A DNA stretch of 64,000 nt from NCBI GenBank assembly GCA_013433145.1, contig CM024173.1:4636101-4700100 (forward strand), in the 5' to 3' direction. A program made the position numbers and the translations under genes. Positions 50,000-64,000 of this stretch are shown in pieces (the stretch's first letter is position 1; each line of letters starts with the position of its first letter). This DNA is from Ascaris suum (lineage: Eukaryota; Nematoda; Chromadorea; Rhabditida; Ascarididae). A model generated the notes under the pieces. It saw only the letters and a list, made by a program, of their open reading frames with translations. It made no database searches and was not told where the DNA came from.

Positions 50000-52890
50000 T
50001 ATTTAGCTAGCAGATTTCGTGTCATTTGCAAAAATCAGACAAAATTCACAGGTATATGCAAAAAGAACTCGCGAGTTGAAGCTACCAAACAAACCACGCA
50101 CAAAAACTTCAATGCTCTGAAGGTGGAAGTGCAAAATGTTACCGGAGTGATTAATGAAAATTGAAAAAATTTTGCATCAGTAGTAAGAACAGGAAGTCGG
50201 CGTTAGTTTCCAAGAATGCCAAGAAGTAAACATGCACTTCACACCAGTTGAGTGAGAGAGCAATGAATGCTGATGATTTGCGAAGAGAGTTGAATCTCTT
50301 CAAACATGACACTTTTTTGGATATTTTATTCTCCGCTGATAATTTGTGGAAGGGTTATTCAGATGAGTCGGGTGCAAAAACATTTATCGTGTCAGCTCCT
50401 CTGGCGCGTTTCAGTATTTGTTTTTCATGAAATGCCGTTGCAAAATTATTTTCTTCAACGACTACATCGAAAGGAAAAGCTCATGACAAAAGCGCTGCCA
50501 ACTGGATTATGATTGAAAAAAGCGATGAAAAATCACCCCGGAACACTAGTTCAAAACTGGTAAACAAAGCAATTCCGGGAAGTTAAATTATTCCAAAATG
50601 TTATTTTCGCAAGTTAACTTTCGAAGTCGGCATGGTTGACTAAGTATGGCAATGATTTGAACATTTACTTAATTCCTATGCCATCATTTTTGAGTCATTT
50701 AGTTTTTTACCTATATCATCGGAACCATTTGAGTTCTTTTACCCACCCCTATACCATTAAGTCACTTTACAATCTGGTTCATTTGAAAGTTTACTGGCAC
50801 AGGATGGAGGACTAGCTTTGGTCTAGGTGCGAGCGTTGCAAATTTCGTTACATAAGTTAACGTAGACGTCAAGCGTAAAGAAACCCGTTCATACTTGCGA
50901 ATCAATCATTAGCGTTTATTGATATGCAAAGAACATATTTAAATTTCTGGTGAACGGCAGCGAACCTAGCAATATGCATTTTTTGTAGAGGCAAGCAAGT
51001 CGAAACGCGCCAGAGAAACTACCACTGCATGCATTTTTGCATTTTTTTTTTCTCGCCAGATCATTCATTCAGTTTCATGAAATAAGGTACAGACAGACAT
51101 ACATACGTATCCAAAGCATGATGCCGCCATAATGAGCCTTAAGAATGCAGATCTGTAAAAGCATTAGAAAATAGAACGAATGGCTCAACGAAGTGCTAAA
51201 CACATTGATTCACTTCCGAAAATATAGCAACAAAAATTTCTTTGACATATTTAAGATTACCTTGAATGCAATTTATGTTGTAGTGACTTTTTGACTGCAC
51301 AAAAAATTAGACTTGTTCGGAATTTTTACAAGTTTAATTTTTGACTATCTCATCGAGAGAGCAAGTAAAGATGCATCCTTTGAATCGTTGATAAATTGTG
51401 ATAACGAACAGTCAAATCACATAAATTATCAGTGATCAATGATTTCTTGGAAGAAATCGATTTTTCAAAATCACTGACAACTTTTGTTATAAAAAAATCG
51501 AATCTTTTACATTACGGGTGTATTTAAGAAAATTAATTTGCATAAATCCGAAGATTTTTCGAGGAAAATTGAGGCATAAAAGTCTTTAAAAAGTTGTCCA
51601 TTAAGTGCGGAGTCGTATAAATTATTCAGCAAAACTACAGCATTTCTGTTTGTTCTGCTGGGCGCTTTGTTTTGTATAATTTATGAACTACATTACCATC
51701 TCCCCCCCCCCCCCCCCCCATCCTTTTCATCTTCCCTTCACCTCTTAAATTCGACTTATCATCGATAGTGGTCACCGCTATGATTAATGACAATTTACTA
51801 TTATTTTGATAGGTTTAAATGATGCAACGCGAGAGATTGTATTTGAGAGACTGCCAATTCAGGCGGAAAGGGATTATTGGTTGAATATGTTTTCGAAGGG
51901 AGTTTGAGTCGATGGAAGGAAATGTGCTTAATAAGGCACTCTCATCGCTTTCTGAGGAACGTGAAGAAGAAAGTATCATGATAGCCCTCACACATGCCTC
52001 CATCACATGCCGATCGTTCATAGTTTCGCAGCTATAGATGCGTGAGTTAAATAGTACGTGTAACCGAATATTCCCCTAATGAATTTCGCAATGGTCGTCT
52101 TTGAATACCTCACCTCCCCAAGCATTCCCCCTTCTCCTCCTCCACACTTCCTTCCCCCCTCTTGGATTTAGCACACCTTATGGCCAGTATAAAACAATTT
52201 AGTATAACGCAAAGTCTTCGGAATATTTTGAGCGATCTCTGGATTGTTTTTTAAGCCCTTCACGAGTTGCAGCGATATTTTAGCCAAATGGTTGAAACCG
52301 TTTGCATTTTTCAGTAAATTTTAACCAAGTCGATGGAGCTGTTTTAGATTTAGCAAGCATTCGCACCTTTTAAACTTTGAAATATATTTAATGATAAGTG
52401 TAAATTAACTTTAATTAAACCGCAGTTCATGCATTTTCCAATATACATGTCGCATTTTTCATGCCAAAAAAAACTCAAAAATCCCACTGCACGATCACGC
52501 GAATAAAAGCGGTAATAGGCGAGCATATATACTCGACTACAATTGGAGCGTATAGCAGTATATTTGAGACTATGAATCACATCCAGAGAAATTGCCACTT
52601 TGAGGCATCTTTATGAGAACAATTTTCTGGTCAGTATTTGCACAGAAGCAATGAAGAATGCACCCGAAAAGAGACACCCATAGATTTCAGTTTTGTTTCC
52701 GGGAAGGCTTATGTTGGGATTGCATTTTCAGCTAATATATTTGTCATAATGTTTGAGCACTTTTTTTTAACTATGACGGAATTTCATATAGAGATTCCTG
52801 AGAGCACGCAAAATCCAATGCGCATGTACAAAAGCCTTAGTAATGGCATATAAGCGTAATCATTACCAATATAATGCGATATCACATGTC
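50000..52890. other. Gene-poor AT-rich stretch
   Basis: No exon, RNA gene or known transposon recognised. Contains an 18-C run at 51702. Short open frames look random. Confidence 0.5.
51702..51719 (+). repeat. poly-C run, 18 bp
   Basis: Uninterrupted run of 18 C in AT-rich intergenic DNA, about 1.2 kb left of the satellite. Confidence 0.95.
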
Positions 52891-52892
52891 AT

Positions 52893-54165
52893 GTATATCA
52901 TATATCATATATCATATATCACATATCATATATCATATATCATATATCATATATCATATATCATATATCATATATCATATATCATATATCATATATCATA
53001 TATCATATATAATATATCATATATCATATATCAATATCATATATCATATATCATATATCATATATCACATATCATATATCATATATCATATATCATATAT
53101 CATATATCATATATCATATATCATATATCATATATCATATATCATATATCATATATCATATATCATATATCATATATCATATATCATATATCATATATCA
53201 TATATCATATATCATATATCATATATCATATATCATATATCATATATCATATATCATATATCATATATCATATATCATATATCATATATCATATATCATA
53301 TATCATATATCATATATCATATATCATATATCATATATCATATATCATATATCATATATCATATATCATATATCATATATATCATATATATCATATATCA
53401 TATATCATATATCATATATCATATATCATATATCATATATCATATATCATATATCATATATCATATATCATATATCATATATCATATATCATATATCATA
53501 TATCATATATCATATATCATATATCATATATCATAATCATATATCATATATCATATATCATATATCATATATCATATATATCATATATCATATATCATAT
53601 ATCATATATCATATATCATATATCATATATCATATATCATATATCATATATCATATATCATATATCATATATCAAAATCATATATCATATATCATATATC
53701 ATATATCATATATCATATATCATATATCATATATCATATATCATATATATCATATATCATATATCATATATCATATATCATATATCATATATCATATATC
53801 ATATATCATATATCATATATCATATATCATATATCATATATCAATATATCATATATCATATATCATATATCATATATCATATATCATATATCATATATCA
53901 TATATCATATATCAATATATCATATATATCATATATCATATATCATATATCATATATCATATATATCATATATCATATATCATATATCATATATCATATA
54001 TCATATATCATATATCATATATCATATATCATATATCATATATCATATATCATATATCATATATCATATATCATATATCATATATCATATATCATATATC
54101 ATATATCATATATCATATATCATATATCATATATATCATATATATATATATATATCATATATCAT
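52893..54165. repeat. 7-bp satellite array (CATATAT)n, about 1.27 kb
   Basis: Around 180 near-perfect copies of a 7-bp unit, broken by occasional 1-2 bp slips (extra AT, missing T, AATCA or AAATCA variants). The long + strand open frame here (YHISYII-like repeats) is an artefact: 3 units make 21 nt without stop codons. Confidence 0.97.
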
Positions 54166-54221
54166 ATATCATATCATATATCATATCATATCATCATAAA
54201 TCATATATCATATCATAATCA
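54166..54221. repeat. Transition zone between the two satellite arrays
   Basis: 7-bp and 5-bp units alternate irregularly with insertions such as CATCATAAATC and CATAATCATAAC. It follows a short pure TA stretch at about 54138-54155. Confidence 0.9.
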
Positions 54222-54592
54222 TAACATATCATATCATATCATATCATATCATATCATATCATATCATATCATATCATATCATATCATATCATATCATATC
54301 ATATCATATCATATCATATCATATCATATCATATCATATATATCATATCATATCATATCATATCATATCATATCATATCATATCATATCATATCATATCA
54401 TATCATATCATATCATATCATATCATATCATATCATATCATATCATATCATATCATATCATATCATATCATATCATATCATATCATATCATATCATATCA
54501 TATCATATCATATCATATCATATCATATCATATCATATCATATCATATCATATCATATCATATCATATCATATCATATCATATCATATCATC
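54222..54592. repeat. 5-bp satellite array (CATAT)n, about 0.37 kb
   Basis: More than 70 copies of the 5-bp unit, almost perfectly regular, with one interruption near 54338 (an extra AT). It continues the same satellite block but with a unit shorter by one AT. Confidence 0.97.
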
Positions 54593-58602
<4,010 letters not shown>

Positions 58603-59355
58603 GAATCGTGCAAAAACGATAGCACAAACCGCGCTTTCTGCAAACTTTAAGAGGGCGCACACGTTGTCAACTTCCTTGGCGCGCTTCTTCAATTGCGTTT
58701 GGATCAGACGGTTTTTATCTCTTGTAATTTCCACGGTTCAAGACTTTCTAACGTTGACGTTTCGAGTGCAGCTTTTAACAGCGTTGTGTAGAAGTACAAA
58801 TGAGAGTCACATACATTCAGGTCTCAGGTATGCATTTGCTGCTCGCATTCCTTTGGTTGGGTCCGTTGGCATACGTCAATCCGCGAGCCGAGCAACTTGC
58901 ACAAGAGTATGTCGTTTCTATCATTCGCCTTATTGAACATCAGACCTGAAACCTTTACCAGATATAGTTGAGCCATTAACGATGGTGATGGAAGCTCATA
59001 AATCTATGGGCGGGTAAGAAATGTGTTAGCGAAAGATAAACCTAACAAGCGCCGGATAGGGCAAGTTCAAGGGCGCATCTAAAGAACTCTGCTTTAAGCG
59101 GTCACCTCAAAATGTCGGCTGTCTCATGCTGTACAAAGATGACATCGAAGGCGAAAAGCATTATTTTGGAGGGAGAGAGCTAGGATCACATCGATTGGCG
59201 TAATCCACTCAAGCGCTCTGCAATCAGCCGTGCCGACTATAAATAGGAGTTGTTTGCGGAGATCTGAAGCACTTAAACACTTTGTATGCCACGAAAAGAT
59301 AAGCTCTTCTTGAGTATGGCTGAGAAGCTAAGAGTTTTTGACATTTACCTTGCAG

Positions 59356-62300
59356 GTTAATCATGGTGCAAAGCATTGCTTCTAGACCAAAGTCAATTAC
59401 AATAGGCAAATGCACTTGCATACGACGTACGGAAAAGCAACTTGAAGAGATTATTTACAGTGTGGAGCAATGGGCACGTCTGCTTGGCGAGCATATTCAA
59501 GAAACCTTCAACGATGCCACCAAACAATCGGACATCACCGCTGTGAGTGTGGCACTTTGTTTCTCTTATTTGCTATATCCTGTTTTACGGCGCCATTGAA
59601 AGCCGCTAAAATATGGGCAGCACTAAGATGTCGAGTATGTGAAACAGTTCTAATATGATTAGCGAGTAATTTAAGATCAACGTCTACACTGTTTGAACTG
59701 CTTGCTTCACATCTAATATGTTCATTTAACTTCGCACAAAGTCCCCCTGCCCTCTTAATTGCGAGCTAATAGCGTTGAAGTATGATGGAAAGCTGTGCTA
59801 GCGAGAAGGCGTCACTTGCTAGACAGACTTGTATGATTTACTCGTTCAGTTCACTTAACTTATTTATTGTAACCAAAAGAACATTCATTGCGAATAGATA
59901 TCGCTTACATTTCTACTTGCGTGAAGTTCATGTAATGTCGCGCAAAGGTTCAGCGAAGGTCTAATATAAGGTCGAAGATCGGGCATTTCCAAAAATATGC
60001 TCCTATTAATACAATAGCCGCAAATTTTATAGCTGTTGTGTACTGTATAATAGAGCGAAACCTGTTTGAATTGAAACTGTCTCAGAACCATAAAATAAGC
60101 TGTTTCAACTGGAACACTGACGCAGGCTTTCGTCAGTAAGGACGAGCGGGTCAAATAGCAGCTCACTTTTAAGAGTGGAAGCTTGTATTCGTGACAGCAT
60201 GCAACTTGGTGCTAAATGATGAGCAACGTAGTCTTCTCCTTTCTGGCCACTCTGGAAAAGAAATCCTTCGCAGTGAGGAACTTTATTCGCAACTTTTGTA
60301 CGTAAAAGTCTTTATTAGCCTCATTTAAAGAGGTAAGTTTAGTTCGGATTTTGCGAATTCTCAGAGGTGCGAAAAAGGGATTAGTAAAAACTTTATTCGA
60401 GGATGAAAGGAGGTAGGAAAGGGAGGTTGATTTCAGGAAATTTGAGAACACGAAACAGGATGAAGCGTTATAGGCGGAAGGGGTTGTCGCGTTTCACCTT
60501 GCAGTCGTTGATATGAACTTCCGAGGTATGAGCGGACCTCCGTCTGAATCTTCTGACGTCACCATGATCCAAGAGCGCACAAAAACAATGAAATGTTTTA
60601 TTAGCTTTCTTTAGGAGTGCTCAAATGAAAAATCATTTTTGGGCAAGCGGTCAAGAAAATTTATATACAGGTTTTGTGCAGTACATAAATATCAGTAACT
60701 AACTAAAAAAGGTAGTGGGTCGTAAAACCACCAGGTCATGAACAAACAGGGTAGCGTATGGAAACGAGAAGAGTCAATGGTTCCAGCCTCTCATAGAGAT
60801 CTGAAAAACAGGTCAAGATTAAAATCATTGAGAGAAGAGACTGGACTTGTTAGCTTGCCTTGTTGCAGAAAAAGTTCAACGTTGTTTCGTTAAGCTAAGT
60901 TCAAAAACTTCAAGCTTTTCTTAGAGTCTTCAGATCACTGTGTTCACCCCTCTGCAAAAATTTCCGGAGTCACTTGAAGGTTCTCAATAAATTCCTTTTA
61001 GGAAAGCTCTGAATACCTCTGTTCTTAAGTCTCGCGGAAGATCTAAACGAGAAAAAAATTACGGAGATGAAACTGATATGAATACTTTCCATATATTAGT
61101 AGACACTATTGCTGTAATAGCAAAAGTATTTAACCGGCCGACAATATTCTCCTCACCTGTTGAGTGCAAACATTATTCGCTTTGTTCTAGATGTACAAGA
61201 ACTACGCTGAGGCAGAAATCTTTGACCCAAGGATGGAGCTGAAGAAGGCGAAAAATGCGATTGAAGCATACCTAAAGAGGAGAGCGAAGGCCGCTTGGGT
61301 ACGTTTTCGTTGAATTTCTTACTAGTTAAGACTGTTTATGATTGCCGCCCACGACTAAAGATTTCAAAGGTATGACCTGCGACAGGATACGGAGTGTTTG
61401 TTGTAAAATGATTCAGTAGCAACAGAGGTAACGCTCCTAGCAAGTAGCCCAAAATTGGTGTTACTTAATCCCCATCGATGGAACCAGCTTCCTAATTCAG
61501 CTCCTGCGAATTCCGTGACCACTGCTAAAATGATGAGGTCTTGAAATTGAGGCAGCGATGCAAGAATGGAAATGCTGTGTGACCCATTCGGCGAAAGGCT
61601 AACTTATCTCCTAAAGCCGGATATCAAGGTCATTTCCCCCATAACAAAAAAAGGTTAAACTCTTTGAAAATTTAGGCATAATCTCAAGAAAAGAGGTGCT
61701 TTTGACGCACATAATTAGCGGCCAGGTTGCCAATTCATTGAACGTAAAGCCCACAACGAGGGGGGACTGTCGTTACGCAGATTCGCTTGACTTACTTGGG
61801 AGAGTATGTTTTACTTATAACTTTATTTGGCTTACATGTACATAGATGTATTCAATAACAGCTCTGTTCAGCTCTTCTTTTGCTTTCAACGTAGCCGTAG
61901 TCCCAATTTTTAAACTCACATAGACGTAGCTGATATTCTGTCTAATTAGCCACCGAGCTTGGTACTTACACGAAGTGATATACAAATCATACGGTGGGCG
62001 CATACTGGGTAGACGCTGGGAACATTTGAAAATTTCAATGAGTTTCTAAAAAATCACCTGGAAGAGCAATATTTTCTGGGTCCTTCCCACTCGAAATAGC
62101 AACTCAACAATGTCCATGATTTGCAGTTCACTGCAATAAAGCAGTCTTTGGCATTTTGATACCCCAAAAGGTAACTTCGCTCTGCGAGGAATGGATCTTT
62201 AACAGTCTGCTGTTCAATGAAGCGTGAATTTTGTCCGCAATGATGAAGCATAAATTCAAAAGTATTGCATTGTGGATTTTTTGCTGCACTAGTTAATCAG

Positions 62301-63893
62301 TAGTTTTAAAACAGCTTTGGAGTGCACATCCGTGTGCTGTTCAGGGAGTTGCAGTTTTTTTTTCTGGTGGACTGTTTGAGATTAATCAAAATTTAAACGT
62401 GTTTGATGGATTAGCTATTTCATTAGAAGTTAAGGTGTTCTTCACAAAATGAATTTTCGTATTCGATGGGGCGTTACTCGTTTGTTGAGTTTTGGAGGTG
62501 TTGAAAGTTCAGGATGCGAAATTGTCATTGGAATCCCGGATGATTGCGAATCTAAGCGAGGAAGATGTTAACGACCCAATGTCAATGAACTTCATCCGCT
62601 TTATGTCAGCGAAAGGAGAATCGGATGCAGCTCGAGTTTACGCTCACGACCATCACGGTTTGGTTACTGAGGTGAATTTGCAAAACAAATTGCTCCTTCA
62701 TGGCCTCATCTGATTATATACGCACAGAAATTTTGGTTCCTTTATGCGCGAAAATTCATTAGCTTATTGAGGATATTCGAATAGAAATGCTTATTGGTGG
62801 GAGGTTATAATGAAAACCTTTCGGATTTAGAGTGAGAAGATATAAATATTTCAGGCGAGATAAGGAAAATTTTATGAGGTTCGAACGATATGTTTTCATC
62901 TTTTCCAGATTTAAAAAAAAGAGAAATTATGGAGAAGCGTATTGAACTCTGGGGAATTAGCGTCGAATTTTAATCAGGTAAACTATTCATAACGAGAAAA
63001 ACCACTCTTTTTGTGTGTTAACTGCACCTTCTCAACGTTCTCATAATTTGTAGCAACAAACATATACAAAATCTCGCATATTTAAGGTGAACGCTACAAG
63101 AACATTCAATTTAACGCCGAATGCAAACTTTTATGGCATTGCAACTAGCTCGATAGCATCCGCCGTGCACATTCCGACGCCAGTATACGAACGCAGTGAG
63201 CGCAATTTTCCATTCTCTATGTACAATGCTATTTCTTTATTCGAACCTGGTTTGAGTGCAAAAATACCACCGAATCGCAACAAGTCCACTAACTTTGGAA
63301 TTATTTTTTCTCAACACAACAATATACTGTAGCATGGTGTCCACTTTCCTAGAAATCGGTATGATAGGACTAACAAATTCGACCTTATTGAATGCCTTTC
63401 ATCATCGTTGTAGAGACGTGTCGAGGCAAACGATGCCATCGCTCGCTGCAAATGGTTTTTTCCCATATTTCAACGCTTTTTAAAAAATTTTGAAAGCGAT
63501 GTATTAAGAGTAGTGACGCAACCATTGTTTGAAATCGGGCGCCGTCGCAATATACAAATTTAAGTTCTAGACTAGCACTGCTTAACACATCCTTCGGCTA
63601 ACAAATGACAAGCTTGGTGATGACGCAAGTATCGCCGAATAATCTTTCCAGCTTATTTTTGAGCAAGCATTCACCTTACTGATGATCAGAGTAAGCAGCT
63701 GGAAAACATTAACACTCAGCGGATGGGCGTCATCCCGTTGTCTCTAACGGAATCTCTTTTGTAGATGCGGAAGTGCTACTCAAAATTGACTGGTCAGATA
63801 TTGATCAATTATATCGTGCAAATAGGGAACAAACTCGAGACCTTGCCTTTCAGATGTTCTGCTCTGAATCGGGCTTCATGCGGTATTTTCCAG
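59356..63893 (+). CDS. Voltage-gated calcium channel alpha-2/delta subunit, 3'-partial
   Basis: Alpha-2/delta subunits are extracellular, GPI-anchored or membrane-attached partners that traffic and tune voltage-gated calcium channels. Exons: 59356(?)-59542, 61191-61298, 62513-62671, 63087-63195 and 63765-63893, all phase-compatible; the last ends at a GTAAGC donor. They cover the N-terminal VWA_N region. [13 protein letters not shown], then [17 protein letters not shown], then [17 protein letters not shown] follow the family pattern (IKSWVDKMQ...LVDIYEKYQ...IEKLLSNRSKALVRLA). Later [12 protein letters not shown] is followed by [20 protein letters not shown] and [14 protein letters not shown], the hallmark before the VWA domain. 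The signal-peptide exon is not seen and the left edge of the first exon is uncertain. The VWA and Cache domains lie beyond 64000. The orthologue could be C. elegans unc-36 or tag-180, not decided. Confidence 0.93.
59543..61190 (+). other. Alpha-2/delta intron
   Basis: 1.65-kb intron between the first two placed exons. No nested gene or RNA recognised; the open frame at 59885-60166 on the minus strand looks random. Confidence 0.6.
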
Positions 63894-64000
63894 GTAAGCG
63901 CGACTTCTGCTTCACGTTTGCACACCTCGACCGTAAAATCAATCCTCTATTTTTGTCTGGTACCGATTTCTATTATGAATATCTCAATTTCTTGTCGCAC

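Overview
This window is eukaryotic genomic DNA, most likely from a nematode with long introns (a parasitic species would fit). The evidence is intron-split metazoan genes, short TTTCAG-type 3' splice sites, GT donors, no operon-like ORF packing, and a ribosomal protein S24 whose conserved stretches read like nematode sequence. GC is about 40% by eye. The exact species cannot be told from sequence alone. All confidently recognised genes are on the + strand. Exons were assembled by hand from splice sites, reading phase and recalled family similarity; no search was run.

Layout. (1) 172-8699: the 3' two thirds of an atlastin gene (ER-fusion dynamin-like GTPase), nine exons in consistent phase; the 5' part lies off the left edge. 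(2) 8.7-17.7 kb: mostly no confident gene, with a possible minus-strand gene of short exons near 12.4-13.7 kb and a weak reverse-transcriptase-like remnant near 16.5 kb. (3) 17698-22178: ribosomal protein S24; the exon carrying the ATG is not located, and a frame-shifting cassette-like exon sits in the first visible intron. (4) 22.8-23.6 kb: a broken LINE of the CR1/jockey type. (5) 24.83 kb: one orphan exon. (6) 26023-28321: a complete three-exon SSNA1 (microtubule/centriole coiled-coil protein). (7) 29366-34416: a chain of six phase-compatible exons of one unidentified gene, with a tentative resemblance to vezatin. (8) 36-45 kb: scattered exon-like pieces, including a pair at 43.8-44.8 kb. 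(9) 45-59 kb: gene-poor DNA with a 121-nt hairpin, a 1.7-kb AT-rich satellite made of a 7-bp array followed by a 5-bp array, and long TA arrays. (10) 59356-63893 and beyond the right edge: five exons of a voltage-gated calcium channel alpha-2/delta subunit.

The genes have no obvious joint pathway: membrane shaping (atlastin), translation (RPS24), cilia/centrioles (SSNA1) and neuronal/muscle calcium channels (alpha-2/delta). Recurrent non-coding features are nine poly-G/poly-C runs of 11-20 bp, AT microsatellites, the satellite block, the LINE relic and two strong intramolecular hairpins. The best leads for something undescribed are the possible poison exon in RPS24, the 121-nt hairpin, the two-period satellite, and the 29.4-34.4 kb gene.
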